Source: Gammaproteobacteria bacterium Milos-ODIII6
Lineage (GTDB): Bacteria > Pseudomonadota > Gammaproteobacteria > Chromatiales > Chromatiaceae
Assembly (NCBI GenBank): GCA_029228645.1
Contig: JAPTHR010000009.1
Location: 1 to 64,000, forward strand
Length of the DNA: 64,000 nucleotides
Direction of reading: 5' to 3'
Part shown: in pieces, positions 54,704-64,000 of the stretch
How positions within the stretch are numbered: the first letter of the stretch is position 1
How the letters are laid out: the number at the start of each line of letters is the position of its first letter
The notes under the pieces: generated by a model
Databases searched by the model: none
Seen by the model: only the letters and a program-made list of their open reading frames with translations
Told to the model about the DNA's origin: nothing
Made by a program: the position numbers and the translations under genes

Positions 54704-55225
54704 TCAGCGCAAAACCACCTTGCCGTTGCGGTGTGGCTGGATTCGTCCCCGCAGGCGCCAGCCGGCCTCCGGGGCGCTCAGCTGGATAATCCAATCTCCT
54801 TCCGCAAGATCTTCGGGAAGATCGACCCGATAGCGATTGGGTCCGATAGGCACCGCCACGCGGCTCAGGTCGAGACGCGATCGGGTGGGGTGACGCAGAT
54901 CGATGCGCAGCTCACCAAACGCCTGGTTCGCCCTCGAATTCAGAGTCATGAGGAGCTTGCGTCCGTTTTCCTCAGCCATGAATTCCGCTTCGATCCCGAG
55001 CTGGCGTGCCTTGAGCAGCGCGTCGGCGTCGCGATGAATGGCCAGCCCTTTCTTGTAGTAGTCCTCCGTGACCAGGCCGTCATTTGATGTGATCGCGAGA
55101 TTGATCGTGATGATGGAGGCAACCACGACCGAGCCCGGCAGGCTTATGAGGAACCAGGGCCAGAACTGGCGGTACCACGGCGGCGGCTTCGCGCCGCCGG
55201 TCGATGCTGGGTCGACGGAGTTCAT
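54704..55225 (-). CDS. FixH family protein (cbb3 oxidase accessory)
   Basis: The 173-residue protein has one membrane helix (WPWFLISLPGSVVVASII) with a short cytoplasmic N-terminus. A periplasmic domain with LVTEDYYKKGLAIHRDADAL, the FixH signature YYKKG, follows. FixH/CcoH helps assemble and stabilise the cbb3 oxidase. It overlaps the end of ccoG on the same strand. No ccoI or ccoS follows, because dnaQ is convergent. Confidence 0.92.
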   Translation of the reverse strand: MNSVDPASTGGAKPPPWYRQFWPWFLISLPGSVVVASIITINLAITSNDGLVTEDYYKKGLAIHRDADALLKARQLGIEAEFMAEENGRKLLMTLNSRANQAFGELRIDLRHPTRSRLDLSRVAVPIGPNRYRVDLPEDLAEGDWIIQLSAPEAGWRLRGRIQPHRNGKVVLR

Positions 55226-56634
55226 CGTTCCACCGGCCCGATGAACTTGCCGCGTTCATTCTGCAGCAGTTCGGGTTGGTCGGTGGCGCGCACATTGAAG
55301 AAAATCTCACTGGAGCGCTGCTTGATTGACACCGGGTCGACCTCCACACGTAAGGGCACCTCCACGACGGCACCGCTCTTTACCATTACCCTCAGGTCGG
55401 TTTCGCCGGAGATACGGATACCTTCGAGTCCGTCCACGCCGATACTGAATTCGTGGTCCCTGGCGTCCATGTTGATGACCTTGAGGTGATACACGTTCTC
55501 TATCAGTCCCATGTTGTTCTCGTTGTACAGCGCGGCGCGATCGCGGATGACATCGACCTCCAGAGGCGTCCGGGTCAGGATACTGTAGATCAATAATCCG
55601 AATACCAGGGTAATGATGCCGACATAGATGAATACGCGCGGGCGCAGGATGTGCGCCGGGTTGCCCTCGAGGGCGTTTTCGGTGGTGTAGCGAATCAGCC
55701 CCTTGGGACTGCCTACTTTTTCCATGACCTGGTCACAGACGTCGATACAGGCAGCGCAGCCTATGCACTGGTATTGGAGGCCATTGCGAATGTCGATGCC
55801 GGTAGGGCATACCTGCACGCACAGACCACAGTCGACACAATCCCCGCTCGTCTCGCCCGCCTGCAAAGACTTTTTGGTCTTGCGTGAGCGTGGTTCGCCA
55901 CGCTTTTCATCGTAACTGATGACCAGCGTATCGCGATCGAACATGGCGCTCTGGAAACGCGCGTACGGACACATGTAGATGCACACCTGCTCGCGCATGA
56001 AGCCCGCGTTGCCGTAAGTGGCGAAGCCGTAGAAAAAGATCCAGAAGGTCTCCCAAGGGCCAAGATTCCAGGTGATGAAGCTTTCGGTGAGTTCGCGTAT
56101 CGGGGTGAAATAGCCAACGAAGGTGAAGCCTGTCCAGAGCGAAAAGGCCAGCCACAGCGCATGTTTCGCCACTTTCTTGCCGAAGTAGCCTGAATCACGT
56201 TTGCCCTGATCCAGTTTCTTCTGCTTGCGTCCATCCCCCTCGACCAGGCGTTCCATCCACATGTACATCTCTGTCCATACGGTCTGCGGACAGGCGTAGC
56301 CGCACCAGAGCCGGCCGGCGACTGAGGTAAACATGAACAGCGCGATGGCCGCGATGATCAGGAGGGCAGAGAGATAGATGAAATCCTGCGGCCAGAACAC
56401 CAGGCCGAAGATGTAGAACTTGCGCTCCGGCAAATCGAACAGCAGCGCCTGCTGTCCGTCCCAGTTTATCCAGGCCAACCCGTAATAGAGGCCCAGCAGT
56501 GCCACCATCGCGGTGTTGCGCAAGGTCGCAAACAGGCCATGCACCTCGCGCACATAGACCTTCTGGTGCTTCTGGTAGAGATCGTCCTGGCCGGAATTCT
56601 TGCCGGACGGGGTGGCGGTGCCATTGCTACTCAC
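55222..56634 (-). CDS. ccoG: Cytochrome c oxidase accessory protein CcoG
   Basis: The 470-residue membrane protein has several helices and iron-sulfur motifs: LWCGYACPQTVWTEMYMW, YMCPYARFQSAMFDR, CVDCGLCVQVCPTGIDIRNG and CIGCAACIDVCDQVM, the last two typical of two [4Fe-4S] clusters. CcoG is a copper-reducing factor for cbb3 oxidase assembly. It overlaps an upstream small membrane gene and the downstream fixH gene. Confidence 0.97.
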   Translation of the reverse strand: MSSNGTATPSGKNSGQDDLYQKHQKVYVREVHGLFATLRNTAMVALLGLYYGLAWINWDGQQALLFDLPERKFYIFGLVFWPQDFIYLSALLIIAAIALFMFTSVAGRLWCGYACPQTVWTEMYMWMERLVEGDGRKQKKLDQGKRDSGYFGKKVAKHALWLAFSLWTGFTFVGYFTPIRELTESFITWNLGPWETFWIFFYGFATYGNAGFMREQVCIYMCPYARFQSAMFDRDTLVISYDEKRGEPRSRKTKKSLQAGETSGDCVDCGLCVQVCPTGIDIRNGLQYQCIGCAACIDVCDQVMEKVGSPKGLIRYTTENALEGNPAHILRPRVFIYVGIITLVFGLLIYSILTRTPLEVDVIRDRAALYNENNMGLIENVYHLKVINMDARDHEFSIGVDGLEGIRISGETDLRVMVKSGAVVEVPLRVEVDPVSIKQRSSEIFFNVRATDQPELLQNERGKFIGPVER

Positions 56635-56926
56635 GGTCTAGACTCCCGTTGGTGTTGGCCTGGAAGGTGGGCTGGCGATAATACTCGCTCAAGGTGCTGC
56701 TGATTGAGGTGGACAGCCAGAATCCGAAGAATCCTGCGGTATAGGCGGCGAGCGGGGACAGATCAGGGAAGCCCAGCAGTTCGGCGAGATCATTCGGATC
56801 GAACAGGACGAAGAACACGACTGTCGAAGCGGCGGCCGTGATGAATGATGGCCACATCAGGGATACGATCCTCTGAACAACCGGTAACTCCTCCGAGGGA
56901 CGTCTGTTGACAGGTAGGGTTGGCAC
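56627..56926 (-). CDS. Small cbb3-locus membrane protein
   Basis: The 99-residue protein has two membrane segments: SFITAAASTVVFFVLFDP and SPLAAYTAGFFGFWLSTSI. The end overlaps the ccoG start by eight bases, so it is co-translated with ccoG. Two intrinsic terminators separate it from ccoP. I know no function; small proteins of this type recur between ccoP and ccoG in related bacteria, as far as I can recall. Confidence 0.8.
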   Translation of the reverse strand: MPTLPVNRRPSEELPVVQRIVSLMWPSFITAAASTVVFFVLFDPNDLAELLGFPDLSPLAAYTAGFFGFWLSTSISSTLSEYYRQPTFQANTNGSLDRE

Positions 56927-56946
56927 GCTGCGGCATCCTCTGAGAT

Positions 56947-56970
56947 AAAAAAACCGGGCATGAAGCCCGG
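56947..56970 (-). terminator. Second intrinsic terminator after ccoP
   Basis: On the minus strand a GCCCGG/CCGGGC stem (56970-56954) is followed by seven T (56953-56947). It backs up the terminator at 56998-57022. Confidence 0.88.
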
Positions 56971-56997
56971 CAAGTATTTTAGCGTTTACTCGTACAG

Positions 56998-57022
56998 AAA
57001 AAAGCCGGGCATTGCGCCCGGC
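56998..57022 (-). terminator. First intrinsic terminator after ccoP
   Basis: On the minus strand a GCCGGGC/GCCCGGC stem with a five-base loop (57022-57004) is followed by six T (57003-56998), 15 bases after the ccoP stop. Confidence 0.9.
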
Positions 57023-57036
57023 TTCTTCACCTGGGT

Positions 57037-57939
57037 TTATTTCTTTGACAGGCTGTAGGTGTAGGCCGCCAGGATGTGGACCTTGTCGTCTCCCAGCAAC
57101 TCCTTGTGCGCAGGCATAACCCCGTTTCTGCCGCCCTTGATGGTCTTGACGATCATGCTCGGGCTGGCGCCGTAGAGCCAGTAGGCGTCGGTGAGATTGG
57201 GCGCGCCGATCAGCTGATTACCCTTGCCATCCGCGCCATGGCAGCCAGCGCAGCCATTCGCGATGAATGCCGCTTTGCCGGCCTCGGCGCCGGCGGTATC
57301 CGTGGAGCGGTCGGTCAGGCTGAGCACGAACTCGGCGAGTTGCCCGGTGCTTGTCTCATCCAGGTGTGCGTAGGCGGGCATGATGCCATTCCGTCCATTC
57401 GCGATCGAGGCAAGAATCGCCTCCGGGCTGCCACCATACTGCCAGTCGTCGTCGGTGAGGTTGGGGAAACCACGTGAGCCGCCTGCATCCGAGCCGTGGC
57501 ACTGCATGCAGTAGGTCAGGTACAGACGCTTACCCATGTCCCTTGCGTCCTGGTACTCATCCCCCGTGGCCAGGTCGGCGATCGCGACAGCCGCATACTG
57601 CTTGTAGATTGGATCGTACTTGGCGCTCGCGGCCGCCATCTCCCCCTCGTACTGACTACCGTGCGAGGACCACCCCAGGACGCCTTTCCAGGTGCCCATG
57701 CCCGGGTACAGCACCAGGTAGACGACCGCGAATACCAGCGTGATGTAGAACAGGTACAGCCACCAGCGGGGCAGGGGATTGTTGTATTCCTGCAGATCGG
57801 AGTCCCAGGTGTGCCCGGTGACATCACCCTCGGACGATTCACCTGCCCGCTTCTTCATTGTCCAGCGTATCAACCACCAGCAACCGACAATGTTGAGGGC
57901 GGTGAGGACGATGATCCATCCACTCCAAAAAGTAGTCAT
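57037..57939 (-). CDS. ccoP: cbb3-type cytochrome c oxidase subunit III
   Basis: The 300-residue diheme subunit has two N-terminal membrane segments, WSGWIIVLTALNIVGCWWLI and LPRWWLYLFYITLVFAVVYL, and two CXXCH heme sites, YCMQCHGSDAGG and CAGCHGADGKGN. Heme-distal methionines are in RNGIMPAY and RNGVMPAH. It feeds electrons to CcoN. It overlaps the ccoQ stop. Confidence 0.98.
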   Translation of the reverse strand: MTTFWSGWIIVLTALNIVGCWWLIRWTMKKRAGESSEGDVTGHTWDSDLQEYNNPLPRWWLYLFYITLVFAVVYLVLYPGMGTWKGVLGWSSHGSQYEGEMAAASAKYDPIYKQYAAVAIADLATGDEYQDARDMGKRLYLTYCMQCHGSDAGGSRGFPNLTDDDWQYGGSPEAILASIANGRNGIMPAYAHLDETSTGQLAEFVLSLTDRSTDTAGAEAGKAAFIANGCAGCHGADGKGNQLIGAPNLTDAYWLYGASPSMIVKTIKGGRNGVMPAHKELLGDDKVHILAAYTYSLSKK

Positions 57940-58148
57940 TGCGGATTCTCCTTGTTGGATCCCTGATTGGCCTTCAGTTCTTTGACTGACTGGACGTCGA
58001 GGTCGTTATCGGCGAAAGGCAGGTTGGCAGCTTCGTCAAAAGACTTGTGGCGCTTCCGGCTGTAGGCCCAGAAGATGATGCCAAGGAAGGCCACGAGCAT
58101 CACCACTGTGTGCCAGGATCGCAGGTCATTTACTGAAATTTCGAACAT
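57936..58148 (-). CDS. ccoQ: cbb3-type oxidase subunit CcoQ
   Basis: The 70-residue protein has one membrane helix, SWHTVVMLVAFLGIIFWAYS, followed by a charged tail, RKRHKSFDEAANLPFADND, as in CcoQ. It stabilises the oxidase complex. The ATG at 58148 follows AAGGAGG; a longer frame is not needed. Confidence 0.93.
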   Translation of the reverse strand: MFEISVNDLRSWHTVVMLVAFLGIIFWAYSRKRHKSFDEAANLPFADNDLDVQSVKELKANQGSNKENPQ

Positions 58149-58158
58149 TGCTACCTCC

Positions 58159-58785
58159 TTACCACTGCTTGGAGGCAAGCCCCAGGCCCTGCATGTAGTG
58201 CACGATGGCTTGCGCCTCGGTCTTGCCGGCGACCGCATCTTTCGCAGCTGTCATCTCCTCTTCCGAGTAAAGCTCGCACTTGGGGCAAGTGGCCTTTGAG
58301 GCCAAGTTGAGTGCTCGCATTTTGGCGCCGGTGTCCTCGCCGTCCAGGGTGGCATCAAACAGCCAGGGATAGGCCGGCATGTTGGACTCCGGCACCACGT
58401 CGCGCGGGTTGTAAAGATGCGCCAGTTGCCAGTCGTCGCTGTAACGCCCGCCGACACGCGCGAGGTCCGGACCGGTGCGCTTTGAGCCCCACTGGAACGG
58501 ATGGTCGTAAACCGACTCGCCAGCAACCGAGTAGTGCCCATAGCGCTCGGTCTCGGCCCGGAAGGGCCGGATCATCTGCGAATGGCAGTTGTAGCAGCCC
58601 TCGCGGACGTACACATCGCGTCCCTCGATGGCCAGGGCGTCGTACTTCTGCACGCCCGGGGCCGGCTCGGTGGTTTCCTTGAGGAAGAAGAGCGGCACGA
58701 TCTCGACCAGGCCGCCAACACTGATGACCAGGATGATCAGAATGGCCATCAGGCCGATGTTTTTTTCCAAGACTTCATGTGACAT
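58159..58785 (-). CDS. ccoO: cbb3-type cytochrome c oxidase subunit II
   Basis: The 208-residue monoheme subunit has an N-terminal helix ([20 protein letters not shown]) and the heme site [20 protein letters not shown]. The C-terminal half contains [20 protein letters not shown], conserved in CcoO/FixO. It lies between ccoN and ccoQ in one operon. Confidence 0.98.
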   Translation of the reverse strand: MSHEVLEKNIGLMAILIILVISVGGLVEIVPLFFLKETTEPAPGVQKYDALAIEGRDVYVREGCYNCHSQMIRPFRAETERYGHYSVAGESVYDHPFQWGSKRTGPDLARVGGRYSDDWQLAHLYNPRDVVPESNMPAYPWLFDATLDGEDTGAKMRALNLASKATCPKCELYSEEEMTAAKDAVAGKTEAQAIVHYMQGLGLASKQW

Positions 58786-58797
58786 GACTGTGCCCCC

Positions 58798-60216
58798 TTA
58801 TGCCGTAGCCGGAACAGCGTCGTCGACGGGCTTGGCGTCGGACACCGTCTTCCAAACGTTGTACATCATCAGGAACATACCCAGCAGGAACAGTACGCCG
58901 CCGAGCAGGCGCACGTAGTAAAACGGGTAGGTACGCTCCACCGACTCGATGAAGGAGTAGGTCAGGGTGCCGTCAGCGTTGACAGCGCGCCACATCAGGC
59001 CCTGCATGACCCCGGCGATCCACATCGCGGCGATGTAGAGCACCACACCGATGGTCGAGATCCAGAAGTGCAGCTCCACCCACTTGGTGCTGTACATGGA
59101 CTCACGCCCGAACAGCCGCGGGATCAGGAAGTAGAGTGAGCCGATGGACACCATCGCGACCCAACCGAGTGCGCCGGAGTGCACGTGACCAACGGTCCAG
59201 TCGGTGTAATGCGAGAGCGCGTTGACGGTCTTGATCGACATCATCGGGCCTTCGAAGGTGGACATGCCGTAGAAGGAGAGCGACACGATCAGGAACTTCA
59301 GGATCGGGTCGGTGCGCAGCTTATGCCATGCGCCGGAGAGGGTCATGATGCCGTTGATCATGCCGCCCCAGGAGGGCGCCAGCAGGATCAGCGAGAAGAC
59401 CATGCCCAGCGTCTGGGTCCAGTCCGGAAGTGCGGTGTAGTGCAGGTGGTGCGGACCGGCCCACATGTAGGTGGAGATCAGTGCCCAGAAGTGCACCACC
59501 GACAGGCGGTAGGAGTACACCGGGCGACCGGCTTGCTTCGGTATGAAGTAGTACATCATTCCCAGGAAGCCCGCGGTCAGGAAGAAGCCCACCGCATTGT
59601 GTCCGTACCACCACTGGATCATCGCATCCATGGCCCCGGGATAGAGGCTGTAGCTCTTGGTCAGAGTGACCGGGATGAAGGCGCTGTTGACGATGTGCAG
59701 CACCGCGATGGTCAGGATGAAGGCGCCGTAGAACCAGTTGGCGACGTAGATGTGCTTGACCTTGCGCTTCGCGATGGTGCCGAAGAACACGATCGCGTAC
59801 GACACCCAGACAACCGCGATCAGCAGATCGATCGGCCATTCCAGTTCAGCGTACTCCTTGCTGGTGGTGATACCGAGGGGAAGAGTGATTGCGGCCAGGA
59901 GGATGACCGCCGTCCAGCCCCAGAAGGTGAACGCTGCCAAGGGGCCGCCAAACAGCCGGGTCTGACAGGTGCGTTGCACCACATAGTAGGAGGTGGCAAA
60001 CAGGGCGGAACCGCCAAAGGCGAATATGACGGCGTTGGTATGCAGCGGGCGCAGTCGGCCGTAACTGAGCCAGGAAATACCGTCCCACAGAACAAAATCA
60101 GGGAAGGCCAGTTGTGCGGCCACGATCACGCCGACGAGCATCCCCACGATGCCCCAAATGACGGTCATGATCGCAAACTGCCGCACGACCTTGTAGTCGT
60201 AGGTTTGTGCTTGCAT
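58798..60216 (-). CDS. ccoN: cbb3-type cytochrome c oxidase subunit I
   Basis: The 472-residue catalytic subunit is a 12-helix heme-copper oxidase. [20 protein letters not shown] carries a heme ligand His, [20 protein letters not shown] is the copper-site region and [20 protein letters not shown] the last heme ligands. The high-affinity oxidase serves microaerobic growth. The ATG at 60216 follows GGAGACAAAA; a TTG at 60228 is less likely. An FNR box lies upstream. Confidence 0.98.
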   Translation of the reverse strand: MQAQTYDYKVVRQFAIMTVIWGIVGMLVGVIVAAQLAFPDFVLWDGISWLSYGRLRPLHTNAVIFAFGGSALFATSYYVVQRTCQTRLFGGPLAAFTFWGWTAVILLAAITLPLGITTSKEYAELEWPIDLLIAVVWVSYAIVFFGTIAKRKVKHIYVANWFYGAFILTIAVLHIVNSAFIPVTLTKSYSLYPGAMDAMIQWWYGHNAVGFFLTAGFLGMMYYFIPKQAGRPVYSYRLSVVHFWALISTYMWAGPHHLHYTALPDWTQTLGMVFSLILLAPSWGGMINGIMTLSGAWHKLRTDPILKFLIVSLSFYGMSTFEGPMMSIKTVNALSHYTDWTVGHVHSGALGWVAMVSIGSLYFLIPRLFGRESMYSTKWVELHFWISTIGVVLYIAAMWIAGVMQGLMWRAVNADGTLTYSFIESVERTYPFYYVRLLGGVLFLLGMFLMMYNVWKTVSDAKPVDDAVPATA

Positions 60217-60302
60217 TTTTGTCTCCAACTCCCGGTGTGGATGTAACAGGGGAACGAAAAATCGCCCAAGTGCGGAGACTAAATCGTACAGAGATTTAAT
60301 TT

Positions 60303-60316
60303 TTGATGTGGGTCAA
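60303..60316 (-). promoter_or_regulatory. FNR/ANR box upstream of ccoN
   Basis: On the minus strand the site reads TTGACCCACATCAA, one base off the palindrome TTGAT-N4-ATCAA. It is 87 bases before the ccoN ATG, with TTTAGT or TACGAT sequences at about -10 distance downstream. The fnr gene next door encodes the probable regulator. Confidence 0.85.
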
Positions 60317-60382
60317 ATGAGATCGGTGTGGGACGAATAAAGACCTTGGACAATGCCTGGCAGAACAGCCGCAGCCTGAGCC

Positions 60383-61147
60383 TCAGGAGGGCTGATCCAG
60401 CGTGCTGTGGCAGGGCAGATGGTGTTTCAGCATCGATCTCAATTTGTCCAGGTCCTTGATCTGGACGTGCTTGCGATCGACTTTCAGGATTCCGTGATCC
60501 TGGAGGCGGGTAAACAGGCGGCTGACGGTTTCCAGCGCGAGGCCCAGGTAGCTGCCGATGTCCTGGCGGGACATCGCAAGAAAGAAGTCGACCGCGGAGA
60601 AACCGCGCCGGCTGAAGCGGTCGGAGATGCTGAGCAGGAATGAGGCCAGCCGTTCTTCTGCGGTGCTGTTGTTCAGCAGGGAGATCATGTTGGCCTCAAC
60701 GCTGATCTCGCGACTCAGAAGCCGCAGCATCTGGTGCTGCAGGCTCGGAATCGTTGCGGACAGGTGTTCCAGCGTGTCGAACGGCAGCTCGCAGACCGCT
60801 GTCGTTTCGAGCGCTTTGGCAAAGCAGCCGTGATGATCATTCTGTATCGCGTCCAGGCCCACCATTTCGCCAGGCAGATGGAAGCCGATGACATGTTCGT
60901 CCCCCGCGGGGGTTTGGGTAAAGGTTTTCACTGCGCCGGTCTTGATCACGTACAGGCTGCGAAACTGCTCTCCGGGGCTGAAAAGCAATTGGCCTCGATG
61001 TACCGGGCGGTTTCTCTTGATGATTCTTTCCAGTCGCTCGACATCCTCTGAATCGAGGCCGAAGGGCAGGCATAGCGTGGTGAGGCTGCAGCCGCTGCAG
61101 GCGACCTTGATACCATCTAACGATACCACCTTCGAATTGGCGCTCAT
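60383..61147 (-). CDS. fnr: FNR/ANR-type oxygen-responsive transcription factor
   Basis: The 254-residue CRP-family regulator has the four FNR cluster cysteines at 17, 20, 26 and 119 (CSGCSLTTLC; TTAVCELPFDTL), the same spacing as E. coli residues 20, 23, 29 and 122. The DNA-binding helix MSRQDIGSYLGLALETVSRL holds the E..SR pattern that reads TTGAT. It lies upstream of ccoN on the same strand, about 170 bases away. Confidence 0.96.
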   Translation of the reverse strand: MSANSKVVSLDGIKVACSGCSLTTLCLPFGLDSEDVERLERIIKRNRPVHRGQLLFSPGEQFRSLYVIKTGAVKTFTQTPAGDEHVIGFHLPGEMVGLDAIQNDHHGCFAKALETTAVCELPFDTLEHLSATIPSLQHQMLRLLSREISVEANMISLLNNSTAEERLASFLLSISDRFSRRGFSAVDFFLAMSRQDIGSYLGLALETVSRLFTRLQDHGILKVDRKHVQIKDLDKLRSMLKHHLPCHSTLDQPS

Positions 61148-61278
61148 TGGAAACCTCTATAAGTCTGCCCACTAGTGGATTCTGCAGCGAAAATCCGGGT
61201 ACTTCCAGCCCCTTTTCGTCAATGCCTGGCGCGAATTCCAGGACACCTCACGGCTGAGTGTCAGCCTGCCTCCCGCGT

Positions 61279-61310
61279 AAAAAAACCGCAGCGTGATGCT
61301 GCGGTTTTTT
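61279..61310. terminator. Bidirectional intrinsic terminator
   Basis: An eight-base CCGCAGC-type stem with loop GTGAT is flanked by seven A on the left and six T on the right, so it can end transcripts on either strand. It ends the sulfur-globule-like gene on the minus strand. Confidence 0.92.
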
Positions 61311-61325
61311 CCGGAGAGCGTGCTC

Positions 61326-61790
61326 TTATTGAGCAGCGGGCCCTTGTGGTGCCGGGCCGCGAGGCGGCATCTGCGGGTAACCGTAACCGGGAGGCGCCGG
61401 CGGTTGGTAGCCACCCGGAGCGCCCCCGCCCCAGCCGGGCTGCGGAGGAGCACCATAGGGAGCGCCGCCATAGGGAGCGCCACCATAAGGACCACCCCAG
61501 CCCCAGTATGGCGGCTGTTCGTATCCATAGCCACTGCCGCGCCAGTCGGAGTCGCCGCTGCCCTGGAAGTTGCCGCGGGACTTGCCGCGACCCTTGAACT
61601 TCATGTCGAACTCGGCCTCACCCTCGCCAGAGCCGTCACCGGTGAAGTCTCCCCGGCCGGCACCGCTGCCGTAGCCGGAGGTGTTCTCGCCGCCGAAGGG
61701 CGAGAAAGATTCTGCCTGGACCGCTGCCACGGAGAAAGTGAGGGCGCCGGCAAGTGCCGCTAAGCCCAACGATTTGGCAATAATGCGCAT
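61326..61790 (-). CDS. Exported Gly/Pro/Tyr-rich protein, sulfur-globule-protein-like
   Basis: The 154-residue protein has a signal peptide, RIIAKSLGLAALAGALTFSV, cleaved after VQAES-like residues. A Gly-rich segment with GEAEFDMKFKGRGKSRGNFQ follows, then a low-complexity tail of GGAPYGGAPYGAPP and PPAPPGYGYPQMPP. This composition, with an FDMxxxxRG-like core, resembles sulfur globule family proteins of sulfur-oxidising bacteria that coat internal sulfur. The identity is not proven; any Gly/Pro-rich envelope protein could look like this. The ATG at 61790 follows GGAAGGAG. Confidence 0.6.
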   Translation of the reverse strand: MRIIAKSLGLAALAGALTFSVAAVQAESFSPFGGENTSGYGSGAGRGDFTGDGSGEGEAEFDMKFKGRGKSRGNFQGSGDSDWRGSGYGYEQPPYWGWGGPYGGAPYGGAPYGAPPQPGWGGGAPGGYQPPAPPGYGYPQMPPRGPAPQGPAAQ

Positions 61791-61944
61791 TTTTGTGTTG
61801 CTCCTTCCCATTGCTCTGGTAGATGTTTTATCTATAGAAGACGTGCCCGGTGGTAATCCAGCACATAATCTCACCGGGACAGTCGGTTTATAGCGCATTC
61901 AATACCGCATCGCCAGAGTTTTTGAGAGAAGGCGCGTCATTTAA

Positions 61945-64000
<2,056 letters not shown>

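Overview
The window is a GC-rich, densely coded chromosome segment that reads as a gammaproteobacterium. The block recA-recX-alaS-aspartokinase-csrA-tRNA-Ser(GCU) at 9.5-15.8 kb is the order known from Pseudomonas and relatives. cmoAB, hspQ, soluble transhydrogenase, ppsA and a ccoNOQP oxidase next to an FNR/ANR regulator fit the same class. A Gly/Tyr/Pro-rich exported protein resembling sulfur globule proteins (61.3-61.8 kb) hints at a sulfur-oxidising, Chromatiales-like organism. That last point is inference.

Layout. 0-4.2 kb is an accessory patch: an IS4-type transposase end, a REP-associated tyrosine transposase with its repeats, a Phd/ParE-type toxin-antitoxin pair, a second transposase remnant, higBA, an orphan sorting-signal tail, an unknown gene and an IS91-type scrap. 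4.2-8.4 kb holds membrane and hypothetical genes (lipase maturation factor, DUF2189, cupin). 8.4-15.8 kb is the pncC-thpR-recA-recX-alaS-lysC-csrA-tRNA-Ser block. 15.8-19.4 kb is a methyltransferase-rich run (class I methyltransferase, SET protein, cmoA, cmoB) ending with hspQ. 19.4-25.6 kb carries lexA, an Smr-like gene, sthA, ppsA-sixA and a YbaK-type gene. 25.7-41.1 kb is central and storage carbohydrate metabolism: DUF389 and pgi on the minus strand; then pgl, a decayed glucokinase, glgC, a GH57 enzyme, malQ, glgB, glgA and glgP on the plus strand. fabI faces glgP. 42-48.7 kb is a complete peptide-type ABC importer. 48.7-54.7 kb mixes envelope and DNA genes (LpxH-like hydrolase, glycosyltransferase, mltD, methyltransferase, rnhA, dnaQ). 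54.7-60.2 kb is the cbb3 oxidase locus, followed by fnr, the sulfur-globule-like gene, pyrG and the start of kdsA.

How the genes work together. The glycogen block is a nearly complete synthesis and breakdown set tied to glucose-6-phosphate. GlgC, GlgA and GlgB build the polymer; GlgP, MalQ and probably GH57 remodel or degrade it; Pgi and Pgl connect it to glycolysis and the pentose phosphate route. A possible sigma-54/NtrC-type control region precedes pgl, which would fit storage under nitrogen limitation. The oxygen sensor Fnr lies beside ccoNOQP, and a near-perfect FNR box sits upstream of ccoN.

The strongest regulatory observation is a shared GAAC-N7-GAAC-type box upstream of both lexA and recA. 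This is the operator type described for alphaproteobacterial LexA, not the CTGT-N8-ACAG box of most gammaproteobacteria, and this LexA has an alphaproteobacterium-like recognition helix. I see no CRISPR array, prophage or biosynthetic cluster.
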